Positions 51,377 to 59,702 of a stretch of DNA of 64,000 bases are shown here, piece by piece. A program made the position numbers and the translations under genes. Each line of letters starts with the position of its first letter. Within the stretch, counting starts at the first letter, position 1. The stretch comes from Micromonospora sp. WMMD1128. GTDB taxonomy: Bacteria > Actinomycetota > Actinomycetes > Mycobacteriales > Micromonosporaceae. The stretch covers positions 1,439,501-1,503,500 of the forward strand of contig NZ_CP114902.1 in assembly GCF_027497235.1 (NCBI RefSeq), given 5' to 3'. A model generated the notes under the pieces. That model was not told the origin of the DNA. It did not search any database and saw only the letters and a program-made list of their open reading frames with translations.

Positions 51377-51388
51377 GAACGAGTGTTC
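51377..51388. promoter_or_regulatory. SOS (LexA) box GAAC-N4-GTTC
   Basis: AGAACGAGTGTTCGA at 51376-51390 contains the perfect GAAC-GAGT-GTTC palindrome of the actinobacterial SOS consensus (TCGAAC-N4-GTTCGA), with five of the six outer and inner bases also matching on the right. Its place before the ImuA/ImuB/DnaE2 genes is as expected. Confidence 0.75.
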
Positions 51389-51744
51389 GATTCGGTCGCG
51401 GTTGATCCAGTCCCCGCGCGATCGGGTCGCACACCGTCAGCAAGCTCCGGAAGCGGTGTTTCGCGGCACCGGCTTCCGGAAGGTGCGGCTCCGCGGGCCG
51501 CACCGGGCTTCGGACGTCGCGAGTCCGAGCCCATCTGGCAGGTCGTCGCCCGCCGCCCACGACCCCCGGGTGGCGGGCGACGGACCCGCCGGCACGCCGG
51601 CCGGGTGTGGGTGTGGGGAAGCGTCCCCACCCGGCCGGCCGCCAACACCGGTGCGTCTTCCTCCGCACCGACCGCTCCGGGCGACCGGGCGACGGTTCCC
51701 CGTCGCGCGACCGCCCGCCCCGGCCACACGCGGAGGAGAGACCC

Positions 51745-52233
51745 ATGCCGACCAGTCCGGCCCAGGCGCCCACGGTGCCCGCGCACGTGCTGCCGCACCG
51801 CACCCCCGCTCAGCTGCTCGTGGTGGCCCGCGACGGGTTGGCCGAGGCCGCCCGCACCCGCCCCGACGGCCTCCGGTATGCCGCCGCCCACCTCGCGGCG
51901 CTGCGCGCCGCCGCTGCCGTGCTCGCCGCCCGCGCCCGCCCCGCGCCGACCCGGCGCAACCGGGTCACCAGTGTCTGGGTGCTGCTCGCCACCGTCGCCC
52001 CCGAGCTGGACGAGTGGGCCGCCCTCTTCGCCGCCGGCGCGAGCAAGCGGGCCGCCGCCGAGGCCGGCATCCCCCGGGTGGTCACCGCCCGGGAGGCCGA
52101 CGACCTGCTCCGCGGCGCCGAACAGTTCGTGACCGTGGTGGAGTCCGCGCTCGGCCTGGCGCACCAACCGGCGCTCGACGGCCTGCACCGGCCCCTGGCT
52201 GCCGTGCCGCGTCGCGGGACGGCCGCCGCCTGA
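51745..52233 (+). CDS. SAV_6107-type HEPN-domain protein
   Basis: 162 residues, almost all helical. LLVVARDGLAEAARTRPDGL, RYAAAHLAALRAAAAVLAAR, TSVWVLLATVAPELDEWAAL and FAAGASKRAAAEAGIPRVVT fit the SAV_6107 family of HEPN-like proteins, which in actinomycetes commonly precede the imuA/imuB/dnaE2 cassette. No R-x4-6-H RNase motif is clear, so nuclease function is not assumed. ATG 51745 has GGAGGAGAG 4-12 nt upstream. First gene after the SOS box; likely shares the DNA-damage response with the genes downstream. Confidence 0.8.
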   Translation: MPTSPAQAPTVPAHVLPHRTPAQLLVVARDGLAEAARTRPDGLRYAAAHLAALRAAAAVLAARARPAPTRRNRVTSVWVLLATVAPELDEWAALFAAGASKRAAAEAGIPRVVTAREADDLLRGAEQFVTVVESALGLAHQPALDGLHRPLAAVPRRGTAAA

Positions 52234-52402
52234 GTCGTGGCGCCCGGCCGCCATCGGCGGGACCCGGGTGGCCGGGCGCCGCTCCCCACGGCACGCGCGT
52301 GCCGACCGCAGATCCACCGCATCACACGATCCACAGCACTGCTGATCCACAGCGCCACCCACGGGCCGGGCCCGGGGCAGAACACGACGGGGGGTTGGTC
52401 CG

Positions 52403-53158
52403 ATGGCGGGCCGCATGGTGGTCGGTTCCGCCGCCCTGGCCGAGCTGGTGCGTCCGGCGAGCACGCCCGACCCGGCCGGCGGCCACCGGGTGCTTCCCGT
52501 CCGGGCCGAGCTGACCGGGTTGCTGCCCAACCGCGGGCTGCGGCGCGGCAGCACCGTCGCGGTCGGCGTCGGCCGGCCCCGGCACAGCGGCGCCACCTCG
52601 CTGATCCTCGCCCTGCTCGCCGAGGCGTCCCGGGCCGGCTCGTGGTGCGCCGTGGTCGGCGTACCCACCTTCGGGGCCGGTGCGGCGGCGGAGGCCGGGA
52701 TCGCGCTGGACCGGCTCGCCCTCGTGCCCGACCCGGGGCCGGAGTGGCCCACCGTCGTGGCCGCGCTCATCGACGGGATCGACGTGGTGGTCACCGCCGT
52801 GCCGACCTCGGTCTCCGCCTCGGTCTCCGCCCGGCTGGCCGCCCGGGCCCGGCAGCGGGGCAGCGTGCTGGTCCCGTACGGCCGGTGGGACGGCGCGGAC
52901 GTGACGCTCCAGGTGGTTCGCGGCGTCTGGCAGGGGCTCGGGCCGGGCCGCGGTCGGTTGCGCCGCCGCGAGGTGACCGTCTCGGCCCGCGGTCGGGGCG
53001 CTGCCGCCCGGCCCAAGGAGATCAAGGTGTGGTTGCCCGGCGACGAACTGACCCGGGTGATCCCGCGCTCGACCGGGCCCGCCGTCCCACCCACCGTCCC
53101 GGCCCGCCGGCTGCGCGTGGTGACCCCGGTGGGAGGTTCGCGTGAGCGTGAGGAGTGA
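52403..53158 (+). CDS. imuA': ImuA-like RecA/SulA-type accessory protein
   Basis: 251 residues. The fold is that of a RecA/SulA-like domain: VLPVRAELTGLLPNRGLRRG, STVAVGVGRPRHSGATSLIL (in place of a Walker A loop), LLAEASRAGSWCAVVGVPTF, DRLALVPDPGPEWPTVVAAL, DVVVTAVPTSVSASVSARLA. The usual GKT of RecA is not present, as expected for ImuA' proteins. In mycobacteria ImuA', ImuB and DnaE2 act together in damage-induced mutagenesis. ATG 52403 is used; ATG 52415 is an alternative. The stop (53158) lies within the first unit of the 60-bp repeats that separate it from imuB. Assignment rests on context plus weak fold similarity. Confidence 0.75.
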   Translation: MAGRMVVGSAALAELVRPASTPDPAGGHRVLPVRAELTGLLPNRGLRRGSTVAVGVGRPRHSGATSLILALLAEASRAGSWCAVVGVPTFGAGAAAEAGIALDRLALVPDPGPEWPTVVAALIDGIDVVVTAVPTSVSASVSARLAARARQRGSVLVPYGRWDGADVTLQVVRGVWQGLGPGRGRLRRREVTVSARGRGAAARPKEIKVWLPGDELTRVIPRSTGPAVPPTVPARRLRVVTPVGGSREREE

Positions 53159-53321
53159 GCCGGGTTTGCGAGCCCCGCAGTCGCGAGCTGAGGTGGGCTC
53201 CGTGAGCGCGAGGAGTGAGCCGGGTTTGCGAGCCCCGCAGTCGCGAGCTGAGGTGGGCTCCGTGAGCGTGAGGAGTGAGCCGGGTTTGCGAGCCCCGCAG
53301 TCGCGAGCTGAGGTGAGCCCG
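53142..53321. repeat. Three tandem 60-bp units, GTGAGC repeat family
   Basis: Units start at 53142, 53202 and 53262, with only two or three differences. Each reads GTGAGCGTGAGGAGTGAGCC then GGGTTTGCGAGCCCCGCAGT. They translate as SVRSEPGLRAPQSRAEVGS units. The set contains the imuA' stop and supplies a ribosome-binding-like GAGG and the GTG of imuB. Related copies at 35619-35736 and 45577-45640. Confidence 0.9.
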
Positions 53322-55009
53322 TGAGCGGCGGCCCGCCGCGTGCCCTGCTGCTCTGGTGTCCGGACTGGCCCGTCCTGGCCGCCGAGATCGTCGACGGGGT
53401 GCCCGCCACCGACCCGGTCGTGGTGCTGCACGCCAACCGGGTGGTCGCCTGTTCCGAGCGGGCCCGGGCCGAGGGGATCCGGCGCGGGCTGCGCCGGCGG
53501 GAGGCGCAGGGACGCTGCCCCCGGCTCACCGTCGTCGACCACGACCCCGGCCGGGACGCGCGGGCGTTCGAGCCGGTGGTGGCCGCCGTCGAGGAGGTGG
53601 TCGCCGGGGTCGAGGTGATCCGACCCGGCGCGTGCGCCACCGCCGCCCGGGGGCCGAGCCGCTACCTCGGCGGCGAGGAGGCGGCGGCCGAGCGGATCGT
53701 CGAGCATGTGGCCCAGAGCTGCGCGGTGGAGAGCCAGGTCGGCATCGCCGACGGGGTCTTCGCGGCCGGGCTGGCGGCCCGGGAGGGGCAGATCGTGCCC
53801 GCCGGCGGCACCGCGGAGTTCCTGGCCGGCCGTCCGGTCGAGGCGCTCGGCCGGCCCGCCCTGGCCGACCTGCTGCGCCGGCTCGGCGTACGCACCCTCG
53901 GTGACTTCGCCGTGCTGCCCGCGGGGGACGTGCTGGCCCGGTTCGGTTTCGACGGGGCGTTGGCCCACCGGCTCGCCGCGGGGCGGGACGACCGTCCGCT
54001 GGTCGTCCGGCAGCCGCCCGCCGACCTGACTGTCACCGCCGAGTACGACGAGCCGATCGACCGGGTCGACGCCGCCGCGTTCGCCGCCCGGACGCTGGCC
54101 GAGAGCCTGCACGAGCGGCTGGCCGCGTACGGTCTGGCCTGCACCCGGATCGGCATCGAGGCGGTCACCGCGCACGGCCAGGAACTGCACCGGGTGTGGC
54201 GGCACGACGGCCTGCTCACCGCGGCGGCCATCGCCGATCGGGTCCGCTGGCAGCTCGACGGCTGGCTCTCCGGCAGCAACGGCCGGGGCGGGGCCCGCCC
54301 GACCCGGCCGACCGCCGGGATCATCCGGCTGCGGCTGGTGCCGGACGGCGTGCTCGCCCAGGCTGGTCTGCAACCCGGCCTGTGGGGTGAGGCCGGCGCG
54401 GAGCGGGAGCGGGCGCACCGCGCGTTGCACCGGGTGCAGGGCATCCTCGGCCCCGAGGCGGTGGTCACCGCCGTCCTCGGCGGCGGGCGCTCCCCGGCCG
54501 ACCAGGTGCGCCTGGTCCCGTGGGGCGACGAGCGGGTGCCCGCCCGCCCCGGCCCACCACCGCTGCCGGCCCTTCCGCCGCCGGGCGTCACCCCACCCGT
54601 CCCGCCGGTCGGTTCCGCCGATTCGGGCGGGATGGCGGTGCGGGCCGGTCGCCGGGCCGGCCGGGTCAGGGTGGTGCCCGAGCCGCCGTGGCCGGGTCGG
54701 ATCCCGCCGCCGGCACCGGCCGTGGTCCTGCCCGTCCCGCTGCCGGCCGAGGTGCACGACTCGGCGGGGGAACCGGTCGTGGTGAGCGCCCGACTGGCGG
54801 TCAGCGCGGCGCCGGCCCGGCTGACCGTGGGCACCGGCCGGCCGGCCGAGATCGCCGGATGGGCCGGTCCGTGGCCGGTGGACGAGCGCTGGTGGGCGCC
54901 GGCCGAGGCTCGCCGCCGGGCCCGGTTCCAGGTCTGCCTGGCCGACGGCACGGCCCTGCTGCTCGCGGTCGAGGGCGGGCAGTGGCTGGTGGAGGCCGTC
55001 TATGACTGA
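53321..55009 (+). CDS. imuB: ImuB: Y-family polymerase homologue lacking catalytic residues
   Basis: 562 residues. Y-family layout: palm region LLLWCPDWPVLAAEIVDGVP, then VVACSERARAEGIRRGLRRR, ARGPSRYLGGEEAAAERIVE, HhH region ALADLLRRLGVRTLGDFAVL, and a little-finger-like region (about 240-400), then a Pro/Gly-rich stretch and a C-terminal VDERWWAPAEARRRARFQVC. The catalytic carboxylates of active Y-polymerases (DxD at the start of the palm, and SxDE) are replaced: the first strand reads CPDWP and the second GACATAARG. This is the feature of ImuB, which serves as a hub for the beta clamp, ImuA' and DnaE2. A clamp-binding motif near the C-terminus could not be assigned with certainty. GTG 53321 uses a ribosome site made by the upstream repeat. 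Confidence 0.9.
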   Translation: MSGGPPRALLLWCPDWPVLAAEIVDGVPATDPVVVLHANRVVACSERARAEGIRRGLRRREAQGRCPRLTVVDHDPGRDARAFEPVVAAVEEVVAGVEVIRPGACATAARGPSRYLGGEEAAAERIVEHVAQSCAVESQVGIADGVFAAGLAAREGQIVPAGGTAEFLAGRPVEALGRPALADLLRRLGVRTLGDFAVLPAGDVLARFGFDGALAHRLAAGRDDRPLVVRQPPADLTVTAEYDEPIDRVDAAAFAARTLAESLHERLAAYGLACTRIGIEAVTAHGQELHRVWRHDGLLTAAAIADRVRWQLDGWLSGSNGRGGARPTRPTAGIIRLRLVPDGVLAQAGLQPGLWGEAGAERERAHRALHRVQGILGPEAVVTAVLGGGRSPADQVRLVPWGDERVPARPGPPPLPALPPPGVTPPVPPVGSADSGGMAVRAGRRAGRVRVVPEPPWPGRIPPPAPAVVLPVPLPAEVHDSAGEPVVVSARLAVSAAPARLTVGTGRPAEIAGWAGPWPVDERWWAPAEARRRARFQVCLADGTALLLAVEGGQWLVEAVYD

Positions 55010-55064
55010 GCGGAGTGCCGCGCCGCGTTGGTATGCCCCCCTGCCGCGGCGGGCCGGCAGGGAA

Positions 55065-55112
55065 GATCTTGGAAGCTCGTGGCCCCTCGGGGGGCCGAAA
55101 TCTTCCAAGATC
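55065..55112. repeat. Inverted repeat between imuB and dnaE2
   Basis: GATCTTGGAAG (55065-55075) and CTTCCAAGATC (55102-55112) form perfect 11-bp arms, with an inner GGCCCC/GGGGCC pair (55081-55086/55091-55096). It lies 30 bp before the dnaE2 start and could be an attenuator or a dispersed element. Confidence 0.7.
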
Positions 55113-55141
55113 TCGGCGGGCGCCGGGTGGGGGAGCGCGGC

Positions 55142-58100
55142 GTGAGCTTCCACAATCCGAGGATGCCCTGGTCGAAGCTGGAGCAGGTGCTCTCCGGGCG
55201 GGCCGAGGGTGGGCGGGCCGACGGCGGGCGGGCCGACGGTGAGCGCCACCTGCACGTGGTCGACCCGCTCGCGGTCGACGCCGACGGCGGTGACTCGCCG
55301 GCCTGGAGTCGCAAGCGCCAGGAATACCGGCCGCCGGAGCTGGCCCGCCCGGACGACGCGGTGCCCTACGCGGAGCTGCACGCGCACTCCAACTTCAGCT
55401 TCCTCGACGGGGCCAGCCACCCGGAGGAGATGGCCGAGGAGGCCGCCCGGCTGGGGCTCACCGCGCTCGCCGTCACCGACCACGACGGCTTCTACGGCGT
55501 GGTGCGCTTCGCCGAGGCGGCCCGCGCGCTGCGGCTGCCGACGATCTTCGGGGCGGAACTGTCCCTCGGGCTGCCCGGTCCGCAGAACGGCGAGCCCGAC
55601 CCGCTCGGCCGGCATCTGCTGGTGCTCGCGCACGGGCATGAGGGGTACGCGCGTCTCGCCGCCACCGTCTCCCGGGCCCAGCTGCGCGGCGGGGAGAAGG
55701 GCCGCCCGGTCTACGGCGAGCTGGAGCAGATCGCCGAGGAGCTGCGCGACCACGTGCTGGTGCTCACCGGCTGCCGCAAGGGGCACGTGCCGGCCACGCT
55801 GCTCGCCGACGGGGTCGACGCGGCGGCCCGGGAGCTGGACCGGCTCACCGCGCTGTTCGGCGCGGAGACGGTGGCGGTGGAGCTGACCGACCACGGTCAC
55901 CCGGTGGACGCCGACCGCAACGACGCGCTCGCCGACCTGGCCGCGGCGGCCGGGCTGCCCACGGTGGCCACCAACAACGTGCACTACGCCACCCCGGGTC
56001 GGCGTCGGCTGGCCACCACCGTGGCCGCGGTCCGGGCCCGGCGCAGCCTCGACGAGATCGACGGCTGGCTGCCCGCCGCGGCGACCGCCCACCTGCGCAG
56101 CGGCGCGGAGATGGCGGCGCGGTTCGCCGCGTACCCGGGGGCGGTGGCGCGGGCCGCCGAGTTCGGCGCGGAACTCGCGTTCGACCTGCACCTGGTCGCG
56201 CCGCAGCTGCCGGCGTACCCGGTGCCGGCCGGGCACACCGAGATGAGCTGGCTGCGCAAGCTGACCATGGACGGCGCCCGGGAGCGCTACGGCCCGCCCG
56301 AGGCGCACCCGGAGGCGTACGCGCAACTGGAGCACGAGCTGCGGATGATCGACGAGCTGGGCTTCCCCGGCTACTTCCTGGTGGTCTACGACATCGTCAT
56401 GTTCTGCCGCGAGCAGGACATCTACTGCCAGGGCCGGGGGTCGGCGGCCAACTCGGCGGTCTGCTACGCGCTGCGCATCACCAACGTGGACGCGGTCCGG
56501 CACCGGCTGCTGTTCGAGCGCTTCCTCGCCCCGGAACGGGACGGACCGCCCGACATCGACGTGGACATCGAGTCCGACCGCCGGGAGGAGGTGATCCAGC
56601 ACGTGTACGCCCGCTACGGCCGGGAGCACACCGCCCAGGTCGCCAACGTCATCTCGTACCGGCCGCGGTCGGCGGTGCGGGACGTGGCCAAGGCGTTCGG
56701 TTTCTCGCCCGGCCAGCAGGACGCCTGGAGCAAGCAGATCGACAGGTGGGGCTCGGTCGCCGCGGTCGACGTGGCGGACATCCCCGAGCAGGTGGTCGCG
56801 TACGCGAACGAGTTGCAGACGTTTCCCCGGCACCTGGGCATCCACTCCGGCGGCATGGTGATCTGCGACCGGCCGGTGATCGAGGTGTGCCCGGTGGAGT
56901 GGGGCCGGATGCCCGGCCGCAGCGTGCTTCAGTGGGACAAGGACGACTGCGCGGCCGTCGGCCTGGTCAAGTTCGACCTGCTCGGCCTCGGCATGCTGTC
57001 GGCGCTGCACTACGGCTACGACCTGATCGGAGCCAGCCTGGACCTGGGCGGGATGACGCTCGACGACCCCGAGGTCTACGACATGCTCTGCCGGGCCGAC
57101 TCGGTGGGTGTGTTCCAGGTGGAGAGCCGGGCGCAGATGGCGACCCTGCCCCGGCTCCGGCCCCGCGAGTTCTACGACCTGGTGGTGGAGGTGGCGTTGA
57201 TCCGTCCCGGCCCGATCCAGGGCGGCTCGGTGCACCCGTACATCAGGCGCAAGAACGGCCAGGAGCCGGTGACGTACGCGCACCCGCTGATGCGCAACGC
57301 GTTGGAGAAGACGCTCGGCGTGCCGCTGTTCCAGGAGCAGCTCATGCAGCTCGCCATCGACCTGGCCGGGTTCGACGCGGCCGGGGCCGACCAGTTGCGC
57401 CGGGCCATGGGGGCGAAACGCTCGGTGGAGCGGATGGCGCAGATCGCCGACCGGCTCTACGCCGGAATGGCCGAGCGGGGCATCACCGGTGAGCTGGCCG
57501 ACGACGTCTACCGCAAGCTCACCGCGTTCGCCAGCTACGGCTTCCCGGAGAGCCACGCGATGAGCTTCGCCTACCTGGTGTACGCCAGCTCGTGGCTCAA
57601 GCGCTACCACCCGGGACCGTTCCTGGCCGCGCTGCTCAACGCCCAGCCGATGGGCTTCTACTCACCGCAGACGCTCGCCGAGGACGCCCGCCGGCACGGC
57701 GTGGAGGTGCGCCGGCCGGACATCAACGCCAGCGGCGCCAAGGCGGTGCTGGAGTCGACGCCGCAGACCCGGTGGGGCAGCCTGCCCGGGGAGCCGCCGC
57801 ACGCCTGGGGGCTGGGCGGTCCGGCGGTCCGCCTCGGGTTGGGCAGCGTCCGTACCCTCGGCGAGGACGTGGCCGAGCGGATCGAGACGGAGCGGACGGC
57901 GCACGGGGCGTACCGGGACATGCCGGACCTGGCCCGCCGCGTCGGTCTCACCGCCGCGCAGCTGGAGGCGCTGGCCACCGCGGACGCCTTCGCCTGTTTC
58001 GGGTTGACCCGGCGGCAGGCCCTCTGGGCCGCCGGCGCGGCGGCGCAGGACCGGCCCGGCCGGCTGCCCGGCACGGTGACCGGCGCGGACCCGCCCACCC

Positions 58101-58522
58101 TGCCCGGCATGGCGGCGGTGGACCGACTGGTCGCCGACGTCTGGGCCACCGGCCTGTCCCCGGAGAGCCACCCGGCCCGGTTTATCCGGGACCGGCTCGA
58201 CGCGCTGGGCGCGGTGCCGATCGCCCGGCTCGGTCAGGTGCCGCCGGGGCAGCGGATCCGGGTCGGTGGGATCGTCACCCACCGGCAGCGGCCGGCGACC
58301 GCCGGTGGGGTCACGTTCCTCAACCTGGAGGACGAGACCGGCATGCTCAATGTCACTTGCTCCCCGGGGTTGTGGCAGAGATACCGTCGAGTCGCCCGCA
58401 CCAGCGGAGCACTTGTGGTGCGGGGCCGGTTGCAGCGGCACGAGGGCGTCACGAACCTCACCGCGGACCGGCTGGACGCGATCGAGCCGCCCGTCACGCC
58501 GGCGTCCCGGGATTTCCGTTGA
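55142..58522 (+). CDS. dnaE2: Error-prone DNA polymerase DnaE2 (ImuC)
   Basis: 1126 residues, C-family polymerase. PHP domain first: VPYAELHAHSNFSFLDGASH (H-x-H), TDHDGFYG, then the palm with YCQGRGSAANSAVCYALRI, ERDGPPDIDVDIESDRREEV (catalytic DxD, PDIDVDIE), FDLLGLGMLSAL, RPGPIQGGSVHPYIRRKNGQ, FQEQLMQLAIDLAGFDAAGA, YGFPESHAMSFAYLVYASSW, HhH motifs late, and an OB fold near the end (VGGIVTHRQRPATAGGVTFL). The start VSFHNPRMPWSKLEQVLSGR matches the usual MSFHNP opening of the DnaE2 family, which fixes GTG 55142 (GGGGGAG 7 nt upstream). It does the translesion synthesis in the ImuA'/ImuB mutasome. Separated from imuB by 132 bp that contain an inverted repeat. Confidence 0.95.
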   Translation: MSFHNPRMPWSKLEQVLSGRAEGGRADGGRADGERHLHVVDPLAVDADGGDSPAWSRKRQEYRPPELARPDDAVPYAELHAHSNFSFLDGASHPEEMAEEAARLGLTALAVTDHDGFYGVVRFAEAARALRLPTIFGAELSLGLPGPQNGEPDPLGRHLLVLAHGHEGYARLAATVSRAQLRGGEKGRPVYGELEQIAEELRDHVLVLTGCRKGHVPATLLADGVDAAARELDRLTALFGAETVAVELTDHGHPVDADRNDALADLAAAAGLPTVATNNVHYATPGRRRLATTVAAVRARRSLDEIDGWLPAAATAHLRSGAEMAARFAAYPGAVARAAEFGAELAFDLHLVAPQLPAYPVPAGHTEMSWLRKLTMDGARERYGPPEAHPEAYAQLEHELRMIDELGFPGYFLVVYDIVMFCREQDIYCQGRGSAANSAVCYALRITNVDAVRHRLLFERFLAPERDGPPDIDVDIESDRREEVIQHVYARYGREHTAQVANVISYRPRSAVRDVAKAFGFSPGQQDAWSKQIDRWGSVAAVDVADIPEQVVAYANELQTFPRHLGIHSGGMVICDRPVIEVCPVEWGRMPGRSVLQWDKDDCAAVGLVKFDLLGLGMLSALHYGYDLIGASLDLGGMTLDDPEVYDMLCRADSVGVFQVESRAQMATLPRLRPREFYDLVVEVALIRPGPIQGGSVHPYIRRKNGQEPVTYAHPLMRNALEKTLGVPLFQEQLMQLAIDLAGFDAAGADQLRRAMGAKRSVERMAQIADRLYAGMAERGITGELADDVYRKLTAFASYGFPESHAMSFAYLVYASSWLKRYHPGPFLAALLNAQPMGFYSPQTLAEDARRHGVEVRRPDINASGAKAVLESTPQTRWGSLPGEPPHAWGLGGPAVRLGLGSVRTLGEDVAERIETERTAHGAYRDMPDLARRVGLTAAQLEALATADAFACFGLTRRQALWAAGAAAQDRPGRLPGTVTGADPPTLPGMAAVDRLVADVWATGLSPESHPARFIRDRLDALGAVPIARLGQVPPGQRIRVGGIVTHRQRPATAGGVTFLNLEDETGMLNVTCSPGLWQRYRRVARTSGALVVRGRLQRHEGVTNLTADRLDAIEPPVTPASRDFR

Positions 58523-58619
58523 CCGTAGTGATCCACATTACGGTTTCCCGGGGCCGGACGCGGGAGACTCCCGGACACGGGTGGGCAGAGCGGCCCACCC
58601 GGGTATGGGGGATGACCAG

Positions 58620-58802
58620 ATGACCTTTCAGCGCACGTACCCCGGTGGCGTGGCCAACGCCCGACGGACCCGCCTGGGCGCCGGGTGGGCGCCCACCCAC
58701 GAGATCGAGCCGCGCGAGCACCAGGTGACCGACGGCCCGGTGGCCAACGCCCAGCGCTCCCGCGGCGCCGAGGAGGACCCGGCCGGCGGCGGCGAGTCCT
58801 GA
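58620..58802 (+). CDS. Small hypothetical protein
   Basis: 60 residues: MTFQRTYPGGVANARRTRLG then AGWAPTHEIEPREHQVTDGP and an acidic, Gly-rich end. ATG 58620 is preceded by GGGGGAT; an ATG at 58605 in frame adds five residues. The sequence is hydrophilic, probably disordered, with two ANA(R/Q)R(S/T)R elements (VANARRTR, VANAQRSR) about 30 residues apart. No function can be assigned. It lies between dnaE2 and a methyltransferase gene. Confidence 0.5.
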   Translation: MTFQRTYPGGVANARRTRLGAGWAPTHEIEPREHQVTDGPVANAQRSRGAEEDPAGGGES

Positions 58803-58832
58803 CCCCGGGCCGGGGGGGTGACCGGCCCTGAT

Positions 58833-58948
58833 GGCCATGGCTGGTCCTACTGGCCATGGCCGCACGGCCCTCACTGCGTTCGGTGCGTTTGGCCATGGCT
58901 GGTCCTACTGGCCATGGCCGCACGGCCCTCACTGCGTTCGGTGCGTTT
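58833..58948. repeat. 58-bp direct repeat, two copies plus a partial third
   Basis: Units beginning GGCCATGGCTGGTCCTACTG at 58833 and 58891 are identical over 58 bp; a third start, GGCCATGGCTAGG, at 58949 leads into the methyltransferase promoter. Each unit has GGCCATGG palindromes. Confidence 0.9.
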
Positions 58949-58957
58949 GGCCATGGC

Positions 58958-58963
58958 TAGGCT
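58958..58963 (+). promoter_or_regulatory. -10 element of a probable leaderless transcript
   Basis: TAGGCT lies 7 nt before the GTG at 58971 and arises where the third partial repeat unit diverges from the first two. Confidence 0.45.
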
Positions 58964-58970
58964 CGGCGGC

Positions 58971-59702
58971 GTGGAGCAGACCCGAACCCTCACCCCCCGC
59001 ACCGCCGTGATCTGGACGGTGCTCCGGGCCGAGCTGGACCGGCGGGCCGGCGATCGACTCTCCGTGCTCGACGTCGGCGGCGGGACCGGCGGCTTCGCCG
59101 TGCCGCTCGCCGAGGCCGGCCACCAGGTCACCGTGGTCGACGCCAGTCCCGACGCGCTCGCCGCGCTGACCCGCCGGGCCGCCGAGGCCGGGGTCGCCGA
59201 TCGGGTACGCGCCACGCAGGGCGACGCCGACGCGCTCGCCGGGCTTGTCGAACCGGCCGCGGTGGACCTGGTGCTCTGCCACTCCGTCCTGGAGGTGGTC
59301 GACGACCCGGAGCCGGTGACCGCGGCGCTGGCCGCCGCGCTGCGCCCGGGTGGCGCGGCGAGTGTGCTCGTCGCCGCGCGGGCCGCCGCCGTGCTCGGCC
59401 GGGCGATCAACGGTCAGCTCGACGCCGCCGTCGCGCTCGCCGCCGACCCGCAGGGCACCGCCGGCGGCCGGGACACCCTGCGCCGTCGCTACGACGCCGA
59501 CGGCGCGGGCGCGCTGCTCACCGCCGCCGGGCTCGTCGTCGAGGAGATCCACGGCGTACGCGTGCTCGCCGACCTGCTCCCGGCGGCCGTGGCGGACGGT
59601 CAACCGGCCGCCCTGCTGGACCTGGAGTGCGCCCTGGCGGCGAAGCTGCCGTACCGGGACCTCGCCGCCCAGTTGCACCTGTTCGCCCGCCGCCCGGCAT
59701 GA
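58971..59702 (+). CDS. SAM-dependent methyltransferase
   Basis: 243 residues, class I methyltransferase. SAM-binding motif I is LSVLDVGGGTGGFAVPLAEA, motif II acidic end VTVVDASPDAL, then ATQGDADALAG, DLVLCHSVLEVVDDP (post II), and LRPGGAASVLVAARAA (motif III). Substrate unknown; late sequence is like ubiquinone/tRNA carboxymethyl transferases (CmoA/SmtA). GTG 58971 with a TAGGCT -10 element 7 nt upstream suggests leaderless expression; an ATG at 58953 is possible. The next gene overlaps by 4 bp (ATGA). Confidence 0.87.
   Translation: MEQTRTLTPRTAVIWTVLRAELDRRAGDRLSVLDVGGGTGGFAVPLAEAGHQVTVVDASPDALAALTRRAAEAGVADRVRATQGDADALAGLVEPAAVDLVLCHSVLEVVDDPEPVTAALAAALRPGGAASVLVAARAAAVLGRAINGQLDAAVALAADPQGTAGGRDTLRRRYDADGAGALLTAAGLVVEEIHGVRVLADLLPAAVADGQPAALLDLECALAAKLPYRDLAAQLHLFARRPA

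Larger units (their letters stand above)
51233..51744. other. Gene-free interval with an SOS promoter and a long 5' leader
   Basis: No supported reading frame. It contains a candidate promoter (51335-51365), a LexA-type SOS box (51377-51388) and about 350 nt of GC-rich sequence before the HEPN gene. A GGGGCTGTGCCCC hairpin lies at about 51274-51286. Confidence 0.6.

Noticed and set aside
53142..53321. CRISPR-like array
   Set aside because: Units are directly adjacent with no spacers and there are no cas genes.
53142..53324. 60-residue frame made of three identical 20-residue units
   Set aside because: It is the translation of the GTGAGC repeat; the same peptide appears wherever the repeat occurs, so it is not a gene.
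52322..57610. Very long open frame on the minus strand
   Set aside because: It is antisense to imuB and dnaE2; it reflects GC-rich codon structure and has no domain-like sequence.
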